This document shows positions 1 through 11,036 of a stretch of DNA of 64,000 nucleotides, one piece after another. Position 1 is the first letter of the stretch, and the number at the start of each line of letters is the position of its first letter. Origin of the DNA: Adiantum capillus-veneris (Eukaryota; Streptophyta; Polypodiopsida; Polypodiales; Pteridaceae); assembly GCA_014529385.2 (NCBI GenBank), contig CM043948.1, forward strand, positions 76,051,291 through 76,115,290. The letters are read 5' to 3'. A program made the position numbers and the translations under genes. The notes beneath the pieces are model-generated. The model searched no databases. It had not been told where the DNA came from and was given only the letters and a program-made list of their open reading frames with translations.

Positions 1-118
1 CCACCGCATAGAAAGCACATCATGGACACTCCCACCGCATAGAAAGCAAGACGTGGGTTCCCACCGCATAGAAAGAAAGTCGTGGGTATCCACCGCATAG
101 AAAGCAAGTCGTGGATTC
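1..118. repeat. Minisatellite in LTR, 4 units of 29-31 bp
   Basis: Four tandem units begin at 1, 32, 61 and 90, each starting ccaccgcatagaaag and differing mainly in the last 12 bases. The same four-unit block recurs in the other LTR at 7886-8003. It is an LTR-internal minisatellite without unique spacers, so it is not a CRISPR array. Confidence 0.85.
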
Positions 119-1367
119 AAGAGCCCTAACGAGGAACTCTGCCCCCTGTGATCAGTAGGGGGGTCAGGATTGATTCAACATTGGAAATAAAATGAACATG
201 TCGAGCTAAATTTTCCCTAGCAAAACATTCTTTCCTCTTGCAAACAGCATACCCATCAATCATTTCTTTCCTACTTTATACTTAAATGTACTATGCATTC
301 GATGCCGAGGTTTCTGTCGGATTTCTCCAACATATTCGGGGATATGTTCATTCCTAACTAATCGTATGCAATGTTAATTAAACAACTTGAATAAAAAATT
401 GGGACCTACCTCTTTCATTTCCTCATCAATAGCCCGTGAGATGGCCGGTATTTGCTCGTCCATGGGAGATTTCCCCTTCCCGTTGTCATTGCTCGTTCCT
501 GCTTCGCGATCATGGGCACCACCGAAGCGCGTCCTCTTAACCGAGGCCATTTCTCACTACTTTAAATGATTAGCTTGGAGAAAGAGCTAAGGTTCACAGC
601 ATCATAACAGTCCAATGGGTAGATTAGTGACATCAATTAATCCCTCCTATATGAGTATCTAGATTTCTTCCATAAAGCAATCATTCAGGATGGCACATAA
701 TCCTATGGGAACCGGCTCTAAGATAATTATTTGGTTACATGATCAAGAATAATTAGGATTTCACTATTGGAATTACCAGAGAATTGGATTAAGTATGATT
801 AAACTATTTCCAAGCAATTAGATGACGTAGATTTACCCTATGCATATGTGTGCGGAAAAACCAATTCTTAGAGACTTATTGACGGATTAATTTCTCCTTA
901 ATTACGTCTTAATGCATAAGAGAAATGAATTCAATTAAGCTACAATGTTAATGAGTGATTACAATAGTGATTCTCTTCAATCTGCACAAATACTAGCTTA
1001 CCGATTAATTACTATGCTATCTAGAGAGAGAAGATTCTGATAATTATGCTCTAATCATTAATCGAGAGTGAAGAATGGCTGATAATTCAGCTATGGAATG
1101 ATGATTACATAATAGAGTACGAATAAGGAGAATTTAGAGAGTAGTCATAGAGATTTTAGGCTAGGAATAGGCATAATGTACGAGAAATTTTGATGGTAGA
1201 GAAAGGAATTTACAGATAGCATTAATTAAACTGTCGTTACCGTGATTAGGAGCTGGTAATCTTCTGAATTCTCTGATCTAATCGAACTTCTTGAGATGAA
1301 AATTCGGCAGCACCTCCCTCCTTGCTTCTTCTTCAATAGGTGTGTGATTCGGCAGCATCTCCCCAAT

Positions 1368-1434
1368 GTATGTGGGTGTGTGTGTATGCACTGTGTGTGT
1401 GTGTGATCATAAGTGTGTGTGTGTGTGTGTGTAT
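1368..1434. repeat. (TG)n microsatellite
   Basis: Interrupted TG-dinucleotide runs lie inside the long 3' LTR of element A. No function is visible. Confidence 0.85.
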
Positions 1435-2099
1435 GCAGGTCTTTAAATAGGCTCCTACAGGCTGAAAATCGATCTGGGTTGCTAAATGCATCTGGGAGCT
1501 TCTCCAGTTAAGCATGGCAAGTCCAGTTCTCTGCCCACCAAGTGTCAGGTTGGCTTGGTTAACTGGTTCTGAGACTGAGTTGCAGGCTTGGCAGCTTTCC
1601 CAAGACTCCCACAAAGCAAGAGGGCGCCCCCTAGCTGCTAAAGATGATCTGGAGTGGCCTGGGACCTGTTCCCACACAGTTCCGGGCCCCCGGTACCTCC
1701 CCGGACAATTTTTAGGAAATTTGGTTCTAGGCTAAAACGGGTCATACGAATCGGATTTTGATGCCGTAAATTGCCAAACAAAGCTCTAACTAAGGCATAT
1801 TGGCCCGAGTACCTACCATATTTAGCAGCCCCCGGGGTCCAAAAATGCATTTTTTTCAAATTCGGGATACGGGTGCAGATTTTCGAGACGGTCAAGACTG
1901 GACGGGTCGGGTGACCAAAAACTTACTATTTTTAGAAATTTTTCACAAAAATTATTTTAATTCACATTTTGAAGCTTTATAACATTCTAAACATCATGGT
2001 ACTGACAGAATCTGAAAAACTGCTAAAAATAGTAACTTATTCCATTGTATTCATTTCGTGGTACAAGGGTGCTCTTGTGATCGGGTCAGAGACCTTACA

Positions 2100-2109
2100 A
2101 CCTCCCCAA
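2100..2109 (-). other. Element A polypurine tract
   Basis: The plus strand reads acctccccaa here, so the minus strand is purine-rich (TTGGGGAGGT) and abuts the TGTAAGG start of the 3' LTR. This is the expected plus-strand primer of reverse transcription and it fixes the inner edge of the LTR. Confidence 0.75.
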
Positions 2110-2130
2110 CGTGAAAAATTTGAGATGTCC

Positions 2131-4539
2131 TCATCTCAAGAATGAGTTTGGGTAATCTTTTAAGAGCGTCGATTCGTCCTCCCAAGTTGCATCTTCTTCA
2201 GGGTAATCCTTCCATTTTACTAGATGCTCTGTGATAGTTCTGTTGCGTAACTTTCTTTTCCTTGTTTCAAGTACATAGTCAGGTTGGAGCTCGAGAACTC
2301 CTTGTGCTGGCATGACTATCTGATCTGAGTCCAAGAATTGATCAGGATTGGGAATATAGGGTTTGAGTAAGCTGACATGGAATACATCATGAACCTTCAA
2401 GTTTGTAGGTAACTTTAGCTTGTAGGCTTGGTCACTTATAACCTTAACGATCTCAAATGGTCCACAATACCTTGGGCTTAGCTTCTTGTATCTGCCTAGC
2501 GATAAATTGCTTTTCTTAGGTCTGACTCGGAGAAAAACCTTATCTCCTTCCTTGAAAGTTCTATCTGAGCGGTTCTTATCTGCATAGTGCTTCTGTCTAT
2601 CCTGAGCGGCCTGAATGTCCTGGCGAATGGCTCTAGTCTGTGCTTCCATATCTTCTAACATCTTTCTAGAGGCTTCTACTCTGATGGTTGGATCTGAAAA
2701 GTTCAGTGGTGCTAAACAGTCCTGTCCATAAAGAGCTTTGAAAGGTGACATTCCAATGCTTCGGTGTTCGGAAGAGTTATAAGCATATTCTACCAAAGGT
2801 AGATATTGTAACCACTTCTTTGGTTCTTGCGAACAATAGGCTCTGAGAATTTTCTTAATGACTTGATTAACTCTTTCGGTTTGCCCGTCAGTCTGCGGAT
2901 GATATGCTCTGCTGAAGGCTAATTGTGACCCAATAGATTGGAAAAGAGAGGTCCAAAATTTTGATGTAAACTTGGCATCTCTATCACTGACAATACGCTT
3001 GGGTAGACCATGTAGCCTGAAAATCTCCTTGATGAATACCCGACTAATATCTGAAGCAGTAAAGGTTGTCTTTACGGGTATTAGATGAGCCACTTTTGTG
3101 AGCATGTCAACAACCACGAAAACAGAATCATAACCTCCTGTAGAAGGTAACCTTGTAACAAAATCCATACTGATGCATTCCCACTTCATCTGGGGTATGT
3201 CAAGAGGTTGAAGTTGTCCTGGTAATTTGATCCTTTCGGCCTTTATCCGTTGACAAGAAAGACATTGTCTCACATAGCGAAGTATGTCTCCTTTCATTCC
3301 AGACCAGAAATAACTCCTTCTAACGGCGTGAAGAGTTTTAGCATAGCCTGGGTGTCCGGATGTAGGGCTATCGTGTGCTTCATATAGAATGGCCTTCTTT
3401 AAAGCTGGGTCTCTGGGTACACAGAGTCTATGTCTGTAGTAAAGACATCCTCCCATAAGAGAGTAATCTTTAGCTTCAGGCATCTTATTCTGTTGGACTA
3501 ATGAAGCCATACGTTGGTACTCTCGATCTTCGAGGGATGCTTCTTTGATTCTATCCCATATAGGGTTATTTGGAATAGAGATAGCTCCGAGAAACAATTT
3601 TCGGCTAAGACCATCTGTAACTGCGTTTTCCTTCCCTGGTCTATACTTTATGTCAAGGTCATATTCCTGTAATAGCTCTATCCATCGCCGTTGTCGCATA
3701 TTGAGAATGGGTTGAGTAAAAATCCATTTTAAGCTCTTGTGGTCTGTAACCAACTGAAACTTGCGTCCAAGAAGATAATGTCTCCATAACTTCAGTGCAT
3801 GAATAACTGCTAAAAGTTCCAGATCATGAGTGGGATAATTCTTCTCATGATCCCGTAGCTTTCGCGAAGTATACGCCACCGGTCTTCCTTCTTGAGTAAG
3901 AACTCCGCCTAGAGCGAATTTGCTAGCGTCTGTCGCTACTTCAAATTCTTTACTGAAGTCTGGAAGCTTTAAAATAGGAGCTAAGACCAAGAACTCTTTT
4001 AGCTTAGCAAAGCTAGACTCGTGCTCGGTCTTCCAATCGATCCTCATTCCTTTCTTCAGGAGTTCCGTCAAAGGTGCAGCAATACGTGCATAATCCTTGA
4101 CAAAAATCCTGTACCATCCCGTTATTCCAAGGAATCCCCTTACTTCGCTGACAGTGGATGGTTGAGGCCAGTCAACGATGTCCTTGACTTTGTCTGGGTC
4201 CACTGAAATCCCCTCAGCCGAAATGACAAATCCAAGATAGTTGACCTTAGGTGAGCAAAAAGTGCACTTGCTATCTTTAGCGTAAAGCTGGTGTTCTCAA
4301 AGGAGATCAAGTACTTTGCGAACATGTTCCTCGTGATCTGCCTCGTCTTTGGAATAGATCAGAATGTCATCAAAGAAAACCAAGACAAAATCATCGAGGT
4401 AAGGTCTGAAAATATCCTGCATAAGTCGGTTGAAGCTTGCAGGAGCATTTGTTAGACCAAAAGACATTACTGTGAATTCGTAGTGCCCATACCTAGTATT
4501 GAAAGCTGTCTTCGGAATATCTGATTCCTTGATCCTGAT
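2131..4539 (-). pseudogene. Element A pol, C-terminal part: RT end, RNase H, integrase, chromodomain
   Basis: This is the downstream part of the gypsy polyprotein. A long open stretch covers 4203-2131 (690 codons). The RT palm is just upstream, with [10 protein letters not shown] near 4360-4380. RNase H follows (VATDAS, then TDHKSLKW). The integrase zinc finger shows HDSPTSGH and later CLSCQ. The integrase core has D (MDFVTRL), D (VSDRDAKF) and E (DGQTERVNQ). A GPF/Y-like segment (YCGPFEIVKV) precedes a C-terminal chromodomain with HLVKWKDYPEEDATWE, which in this family binds modified histones and steers insertion. Two stops interrupt the reading upstream: TAA at 4540-4542 and TGA at 4297-4299. 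Both fit C-to-T change. From 4203 onward the frame is intact, so the loss looks recent or modest. Confidence 0.88.
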
Positions 4540-6411
4540 TTAGTAATATCCTGACCTTAGATCTATCTTTGTAAATATTTTGGCGCCGTGGAGTCTGTCC
4601 AAAAGTTCGTCAATCCTTGGAATTGGATACTTGTTCTTGACAGTTACCTGGTTCAGTCCACGATAGTCTATGCATAGCCTTAAGGTCCCATCCTTCTTCT
4701 TTTGGAAAAGAATTGGAGCACCCCAAGGAGAAGTACTGGGTCGAATGAATCCTTGCTCAATGAGTTGCCTAAGTTGTTCTTTGAGTTCGATGGCCTCCGG
4801 AAGTGACATTTTATAAGGTCTTTTTGAGATAGGTTCACACACAGGGATAGTCTCAATCTCATGATCTACCTCTCTGTGTGGTGGAAGATTCGTAAGGTCT
4901 TCAGGGAATACATCATCATACTCCCTCAACCAGTTTGGTCGAAGTGAGGTATCTGATTGGTCCACCTTGTTGAGTTTAACTGCATAAATTTGCTGACCCT
5001 TCCTTAGTCCCTTCAAAAGTCTGCTGGCCTTAACTAGAGTAGCCTTAGGTCTCCCATTTTCCCCCTGGATTAAGGTTTCATTACCCAAGTTATCTATAAA
5101 GGTAAAATTTCCTTGTGCACAATGTATGTGGGCCCTATTTTGCTTTAACCAGTCCATCCCTAGTATCCCATCAAAGAATCCTAAGGGTAGGGTTCGGAAT
5201 TGGGCAGAAGTCGGGTGTCCCCCTAAATCGAAGTCAATTTTTCCCGCAGAGTGTTGAGATACCACCTCTTTGCCGTTTGCTAACTCGACAACTAGCTTGC
5301 TTGACGGATACTTATCTAGCTTAAGCTTTCTCATGCATCTAGGTAAAAGAAATGAAAGAGTAATGCCACAATCTATAAGGAAGTTAACTTGTTCACCTCT
5401 GAGAGATCCTGGCGTATGAATGACTGCGTATTGCTCGCAACCATTGGGATTGTCAATTGCAGCATGTAGGGTTGCTCTCTGCACTGCTTCATCACCCACA
5501 GTTGGTTGTACCACTGCGGCATTCACTCTGGCAGTAGCTCCACGCCCTCGCCCTCTGTTCATTCTTCCGCGTCCTCCTCTTCCATTAGCTTGGCCACGCC
5601 CACGGGTATTCAAGGGTATGGCATTGGCGTTGGTTGCATGAATGTTCCTGGGGCAATTGGATCTGTAGTGTCCATGCTCGCCGCAACCATAGCATCGAAC
5701 ATCAGGGAACTCCATGGTTGTAGTGGTAGCCACAATAGGGCGCTGGTTATAGGTTTGGTTGGCTGGTCTGTTGTCCCAAGCAGTGTTCCTTGCCCTCTTT
5801 GCCCAATGATTCCTCCTATTCTGATTAGCCTTTTGTACTTCGAGAGCTAGAGGTTTAGCCCTCAACACGGCATCCTGTAGTGTTGACGGTCTGAGAGCCT
5901 CCAGCCGAGTGTTCAAGGGATCGGTTAGTCCTTGACAGAACCTTGCCACCTGTTGTTCCAAGGTCATCTTAGGAGCATATCTCCGAAGAGTGACAAACTT
6001 TGCATAGTATTCTTCGACCGTTGAATTCAGCTGCCGAAGTGAAAAGAATTCATTCATTCTCAAGGTCCTATAGGCAGGTGGTAAATAACGTCCCATTATT
6101 GCAGCTTTGATGTCTTCCCAGGACTGGGAAGATCCCTTAATATCCATGTCCCTGCAATGTTGCTTCCACCATATCTTGGCATCGCCAGTCAGGAGGAACA
6201 TCGCAAGCATGGTCTGATTTACGGGTTGGGTTCCCGCAGCTTCAAAGTAATCGTCCATGGCTTCCATCCATACTTCCGCATCTCTCTCCACATTTGCCTC
6301 CTCGCCCTTAAAGATCGGAGGTTGGGCTTAAGGAGGAGCTTCTTCTCTTGCGGTCCCGAGTACAGAGCAACAGGCGGTACCTACATGGGTATACGAAATT
6401 CTTGATACCAT
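4540..6411 (-). pseudogene. Element A gag, protease and N-terminal RT
   Basis: Open from about 6327 to 4540 (near 590 codons). It starts with a retrotransposon gag domain ([29 protein letters not shown]), then a CCHC zinc knuckle ([14 protein letters not shown]) and an RG-rich RNA-binding tract. The protease follows, with [10 protein letters not shown], where the usual D-S/T-G triad is D-C-G. RT begins with [15 protein letters not shown] and LCIDYRGLN and stops at DLRSGYY. An ATG at 6411 could start the frame, but TAA at 6328-6330 lies between it and the recognisable gag. The first annotatable codon after that stop is non-ATG, so the true start has been lost or this stop is a lesion. Confidence 0.87.
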
Positions 6412-6596
6412 TACTTGAATTTCAAGATAGACACGAGACTTTAATAAAATTCAAAATTCCACTTTATCAAGAGACAGAGATTCAGAGACAAAAAGCACTT
6501 TATTGATGGAAATTTATTACAATCGAAACTCCTCAAGGTTTAGAATGACTGATGACCGCTTATTACATGGATTTATGGATTGCGTATAACATACGC

Positions 6597-7112
6597 CTAG
6601 GAAATGATATTGATATGATGCACTACTTCATTCGTGTAATAGTTCTTATACACATTCTTGAGGGGATAATAAACTAAGATATCGGGCCGGAGTTCCGCCT
6701 TCAGTAATCCAAAGGTCTTGACTCGGTTTACTGGAATCACATTGGTGACCTTCTCCAAGAGCCAGTCGTTGATGGTTTGGTTGGAGTTACCCGAAACAGT
6801 CTGGTCCAATCGTGTGGGCACCAAGTAGAATATCTCTATCACTCTCAACTCTTCTCCCCAACGTATCTTCTTCAAGTCTGTAGCCAGGCATCCTAGCTTC
6901 CGAGCATTGATGTAGTAAACCCCTCCTGGAAATGTCCAATCAAGTTCCCATCCTTTGTCAATGCGAGTGGAGTGTGGCGTATAAGCCTTCAACAGTATCT
7001 CCATGACATCTCGCCTAAACTGGTAAACAGGGGATCTTCGAGCTTGCTCATAAATAAGCTCAAACACTTGGAACTTCCGATATTCGAGCACGGGGTCTTC
7101 CTGCAACACCAA
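6597..7112 (-). CDS. Leader ORF between PBS and gag, unknown product
   Basis: A 171-codon open frame lies between the primer-binding site (7200) and gag (6411), on the same strand as element A. It has no ATG at its 5' end; a stop lies just upstream in frame, and the first internal ATG is about 38 codons in (VMEILLK). The predicted protein is mixed in charge and rich in aromatic residues (WELDWTFPGGVYYINARKL; DILVYYPL). It shows no signal peptide, membrane helix or zinc motif. I do not recognise a family. It could be a lineage-specific extra ORF, a captured host exon, or a fortuitous frame. Its openness inside an element with several stops is notable. Confidence 0.4.
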   Translation of the reverse strand: MVLQEDPVLEYRKFQVFELIYEQARRSPVYQFRRDVMEILLKAYTPHSTRIDKGWELDWTFPGGVYYINARKLGCLATDLKKIRWGEELRVIEIFYLVPTRLDQTVSGNSNQTINDWLLEKVTNVIPVNRVKTFGLLKAELRPDILVYYPLKNVYKNYYTNEVVHHINIIS

Positions 7113-7199
7113 TGCAAGGAATTCGGATCACTACCTATATACTTTCAGTTCCTTTTAAATGTTCAAACAATACGACTTTATTTTCCCAGCCTAACCTAC

Positions 7200-7211
7200 G
7201 CTCTGATACCA
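7200..7211 (-). other. Element A primer-binding site (initiator Met tRNA)
   Basis: The minus strand reads TGGTATCAGAGC, the standard plant PBS complementary to the 3' end of initiator methionine tRNA. It lies two bases from the LTR end (ACCTCACA on the minus strand). Confidence 0.92.
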
Positions 7212-7213
7212 GG

Positions 7214-8498
7214 TGTGAGGTCCCCACCCTGTCGTATTAACAACGGATCTGATGGTAAACCTGGTGGCCACTAGATCTATAGTGGAAGCAAACAAAACGG
7301 TTCAGGGTTCAACTAGCGGACGATCTCTCATCACAATGTGAGTCGAGTTCGAGCCTACTAGCAACGAGATCTAGCTCCACCTCGCAGGGGAAGCGTACTT
7401 AAACTATCTAGCGATCCTATGACCCACCTTCCAAGAGGAGAGAAGCCTCGAGTGCCTTTTTCCCCGTGTTTCAGAGGCACGTACTCTCGAGAATTCCCCA
7501 CTCTAGGGGCAATGAGCATTACTAATATCGAGTAAGCACTATGGGGACAGAGAGTTCCCGACCAATCGGGACCACCCATCTCGTAGGCATTGGCAACCCG
7601 AGCCAAGCCCCCACTTTCCACCCCCACACTCATACTTCCTCGTGTGACCTAATTACTACCACAAAGGTTGTTCAACATAGATATTCCTTGTTTAATTCCG
7701 AATCACATGGTTCGTTAAAACAACCCTTCAACCAGTATTGCAAACAACACCAAGACAGAATTCTAGTAAAAATTCTACTCAAACTTATTCATAAAAGTTC
7801 CAATGTTCTGGAGGTACAACATCCCCCCTCCAGCGAGAGTTCACTCCTCCCGTTGTCGCCTAGCTGCCCATACAACTAGGTATGTCCACCGCATAGAAAG
7901 CACGTCATGGACACTCCCACCGCATAGAAAGCAAGACGTGGGTTCCCACCGCATAGAAAGCAAATCGTGGGTATCCACCGCATAGAAAGCAAGTCGTGGA
8001 TTCAAGAGCCCTAACGAGGAACTCTGCCCCCTGTGATCAGTAGGGGGGTCAGGACTGATTCAACATTGGCAATAAAATGAACATGTCGAGCTAAATTTTC
8101 CCTAGCAAAACATTCTTTCCTCTTGCAAACAGCATACCCATCAATCATTTCTTTCCTACTTTATACTTAAATGTACTATGCATTCGATGCCGAGGTTTCT
8201 GTCGGATTTCTCCAACATATTCGGGGATATGTTCATTCCTAACTAATCGTATGCAATGTTAATTAAACAACTTGAATAAAAAATTGGGACCTACCTCTTC
8301 CATTTCCTCATCAATAGCCCGTGAGATGGCCGGTATTTGCTCGTCCATGGGAGCTTTCCCCTTCCCGTTGTCATTGCTCGTTCCTACTTCGCGATCATGG
8401 GCACCACCGAAGCGCGTCCTTTTAACCGGGGCCATTTCTCACTACTTTAAATGATTAGCTTGGAGAAAGAGCTAAGGTTCACATCATCATAACAGTCC
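7214..8498 (-). repeat. Element A 5' LTR, truncated
   Basis: It starts at tgtgaggtcc next to the PBS on the plus strand and is homologous to the left LTR up to about 8498, where similarity stops abruptly. About 1.5 kb of U3 is missing. It contains the same 29-31 bp minisatellite (7886-8003). Small frames here are chance. Confidence 0.85.
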
Positions 8499-9015
8499 TA
8501 TGATACCCCTATCTTGCATATAAAATATAGGTCTTACATGATCTAAATGAGTAAAAATAATCAAAGAGAGTGTAGCATAGTGACTGGCAACGTACTAAGG
8601 AACCACTTCTATTGATAACTAGATGTATCCTCAATGTGTCTTAGTTTGACTTTGAAACTATGTGCCCGTTCAGCTTGCACTCTACCTACTCGTCCAATTC
8701 GGGTCCAATTTTGACCCATCTAAATTACTCAAAAACCATCGTTATAAAGTTTTGCCAGGTTCTCCATATAAATTTGCATATAGATTTCATCCCTCAACAA
8801 ATGAACTATATACAAAGAAGTGTTAGTTCTTGCATGTATCTTTAGCTATTGACTCACAAGTTCGAGGGGAAAATCTTTTGGGAAGCCATGATTTTGAAGC
8901 ACAAACTTCTTCTCATGTTTCCCTTTCCTCACTTATCCCCCCCCCCTCCCCCCATAAATATGATACCCCCTCCCTTATTTTTAAGCTTGGGAGATAAATT
9001 ACTAGGGGCCTACCC
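8499..9015. other. Non-coding, AT-rich
   Basis: There is no gene or recognisable repeat boundary beyond the break in element A's LTR. A C-rich run (ccccccctccccccc) lies at about 8938-8953. No function can be assigned. Confidence 0.5.
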
Positions 9016-9400
9016 CTAACTTATACGCTTATGTAACTTGTAAAAAAAATCCCTCTCACTTAAGTGGCACGGTAAGTTTTCCATGGTGAATCCCTCGAGA
9101 TCGATGAAGATGAATCTGATGGTCAAGTGCAAGAAATTGACAACATCCGTAGATCCAAAACAAGGAGGGGTATGTGACAAAGCATGATGATAAAATTGTT
9201 TCCAAGGCTCTACACCTGGAAACAATCTGCATGCTATGAGCTTCACAAGTAGTGCCTTGCTCTGCATCTCTAGATCAATAATCCCCAATCCTCCTCCTCT
9301 CTAAGCAAAATGAATGTGGCCCCATGGACTCATGGTCGAGTGTCAAAAGAACCATCCATGCCACCCCACAAAAAGTTGCATGCAAGGTATCATAAATGCA
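9016..9400 (-). pseudogene. LINE reverse transcriptase C-terminal fragment
   Basis: The minus-strand translation reads GGGLGIIDLEMQSKALLVKL, followed by an EPWKQF segment. This matches the conserved region after the RT palm of plant L1-type LINEs, where GGLGI...N/DLE...KALL precedes the RVT zinc-binding domain. About 90 codons are open, with a stop just upstream. It is a short scrap with no tail or target duplication visible, and it faces the opposite way to the LINE relic at 9636-19810. Confidence 0.65.
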
Positions 9401-9420
9401 CCATGATGCTTGAGTGAAGA

Positions 9421-9423
9421 GTC

Positions 9424-9500
<77 letters not shown>
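9421..9500. repeat. (CT)n(CA)n compound microsatellite
   Basis: About 40 bases of CT repeats are followed by about 40 bases of CA repeats. Frames through it encode only SLSL or VCVC runs and are not genes. Confidence 0.95.
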
Positions 9501-9503
<3 letters not shown>

Positions 9504-9635
9504 AAAGAGCACGATGCCCTCTACGCATGATGTAAAGACAAAAAATATCAAAATTTTGAAAAGGAATTTTTGTAGCAACATTTTTGAAGTAAACAGGTTC
9601 GGGAAAGTTGACTCTACTCTCGTATTTTACATACA

Positions 9636-9984
9636 ATGTCTTCTGGAACTCGGAAGGGTTCTTCTTCTTCAACAAGGTCCACAACCATCGTAGAAAATGA
9701 TACAAAATCTCCTAAGTGTGGAGATATCAACACAACCATTCAATCAATGACGTTTGAAACCGTGATCATGGCATACTTGGTATCATTGCAAGAGATGTAA
9801 ACAAACAAGGTGAAGACTTACGGGCACTTGCAATGGAGAATGGTACGCTTAGGGTTCTTGTGGTTGAGAATGAGAATCTCAAGAGAACACTTGAGATGTA
9901 AACAACATGTTTGATACAACTTGAAGAAGAAGTCAAGGAATGTATACGCTCTCTTGTGGACTTGAATGCTTTGAAGGAGCGCGT
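9636..9984 (+). pseudogene. LINE ORF1, N-terminal half (coiled-coil)
   Basis: It begins with ATG at 9636 (MSSGTRKGSSSSTRS, a basic serine-rich start). A stop lies at about 9796 in this frame. After a one-step frame change near 9770 the reading continues as a heptad-patterned, charged segment (EDLRALAMENGTLRVLVVEN...LKRTLEM, then LEEEVKECI). That pattern fits the coiled coil of LINE ORF1 RNA-binding proteins. It ends where the CACTA terminus begins at 9985 and resumes in frame at 17225 if one 3-bp target copy is removed. No RNA-binding zinc finger is visible. Confidence 0.5.
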
Positions 9985-9999
9985 CACCACAAGAGGTAC

Positions 10000-10135
10000 T
10001 TCACATTAGCGACGCTTGCAGTGCGATGCTCAAAAGTGAAAATCCACGATGTCGCTATGGGCATCACTATAGGCATGGCTCTTCTATTTGTTGCATAGCA
10101 CCACCTATAGCGACGCCCATAGCGACGCTGACAGG
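10000..10135. promoter_or_regulatory. CACTA left subterminal repeat zone
   Basis: Repeated short motifs such as agcgacg, atagcgacg and cgtcgctat occur in both orientations just inside the left end. In En/Spm elements such arrays bind the TNPA-type protein and overlap the promoter. Confidence 0.65.
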
Positions 10136-10216
10136 GGTAAAAAATAAATCGAGAGCGCCAGAAACTCAGATCTCAGATTTGAGTTTTCGACGTTCAAGCA
10201 AAAGAGGTAACCCGCG

Positions 10217-10267
<51 letters not shown>

Positions 10268-10367
10268 CCACACACACACACACATGAGGAGAGGAAGGAG
10301 AGCCAGTTATGCTCCTTCCCTCTCCTCTCTCTCATGTTCCCTTCCCCTCTTTCTCTCTCTCTCTCTC

Positions 10368-10409
<42 letters not shown>

Positions 10410-10420
10410 ATTGTGTCTTT

Positions 10421-10466
<46 letters not shown>

Positions 10467-10541
10467 ACATGCATAAACAAAAAACACATACACACACATA
10501 TGCATAAACAAAGAATGCATACACACACACATTGAGAGAGG

Positions 10542-10590
<49 letters not shown>

Positions 10591-10718
10591 AAACAAAAAG
10601 AAAGAGAAAGACGGAGAAAGAGAGAGAGAATAAAAAATCAAAGAGAGAGAGGGGGGGGGAGAAGACGAAAGAGAGAGTTAAGGGAAAAAACAAAGAGAGA
10701 GAGAGAGAGAGAGAGATT
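10217..10718. repeat. Cluster of CT, CA and GA microsatellites
   Basis: This is a succession of CT runs (about 10217-10263 and 10346-10384), CA runs (10269-10284 and 10385-10410) and GA runs (10423-10465, 10534-10586 and 10695-10718). Several long frames cross it (for example 10026-10535 plus and 10307-10693 minus), but they only encode SLSLSL, CVCV or ERER and are rejected as genes. Confidence 0.95.
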
Positions 10719-11036
10719 AGGTTAAGATTTAAATTAAATTTAAAATTAGATTAGATTACATTTAGATTTATCTTTATGTTGAGTTTAAGATTATGCTAGA
10801 TTTAGATTTACGTTAGATTAAGATTAGGTTAGATATAAAGTTAGGGCAAGATTTAAGATTAGATTTGATTTAGATTTAAGATTAACTAGATTGAATTTAG
10901 ATTTAAGCTAGATTACATTTAGGTTTAGGTTAGATCTAAGATTAGATTAGATTTAGTTTATTTTGAGTTTAAGATTAAATTAGATCTAGATTTATATTTA
11001 ATTTAAGATTAGATTAGATTTAGGTTAGATTTTAGT
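10719..11036. repeat. Degenerate TTAGATT-type array
   Basis: About 320 bases are built almost only from ttagatt, ttaggtt, gatttag and aagatt words, with no strict period. Coding potential is absent. It resembles an eroded short-unit tandem array. Confidence 0.7.

Larger units (their letters stand above)
1..2099 (-). repeat. Element A 3' LTR (left part beyond window)
   Basis: On the minus strand the LTR begins TGTAAGGTCTC at 2099, directly after a purine tract, and runs leftward past base 1. Bases 1-613 are near-identical to 7886-8498. The part from 614 to 2099 has no counterpart in the truncated right LTR and holds no coding sequence. It is mostly AT-rich with a TG-dinucleotide patch at about 1368-1434. 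Open frames here (for example 1333-1677) are microsatellite read-through. Confidence 0.8.
1..8498 (-). mobile_element. Element A: Ty3/gypsy chromovirus, Tekay/Del-like, degraded
   Basis: A minus-strand LTR retrotransposon. Reading right to left it shows a 5' LTR (7214-8498), a Met-tRNA primer-binding site (7200-7211), a leader ORF, gag-protease-RT-RNase H-integrase with a C-terminal chromodomain (about 6411-2131), a polypurine tract (2100-2109) and a 3' LTR running off the left edge. The first 613 bases match 7886-8498 at an offset of 7885, which proves the LTR pair. From the alignment the full LTR would be about 2.8 kb. Long LTRs plus a chromodomain fit the Tekay/Del lineage; that lineage call is inference. 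The right LTR lacks roughly its outer 1.5 kb, so no target-site duplication can be read. Confidence 0.9.

Noticed and set aside
1-118. Regular 29-31 bp repeats resembling a CRISPR array
   Set aside because: No unique spacers, only four units, duplicated in both LTRs of a plant retrotransposon.
5420-5850. Plus-strand frames over element A gag
   Set aside because: Antisense shadows of the gag zinc-knuckle and RG-rich region.
7200-7211. tRNA-like words near LTRs (also 22083, 32590, 53019, 62343)
   Set aside because: They are primer-binding sites of 12 bases, not tRNA genes; no cloverleaf was seen.
10026-10693. Several frames of 66-169 codons on both strands
   Set aside because: They translate CT/GA/CA microsatellites into SLSL, ERER or CVCV and carry no domain.
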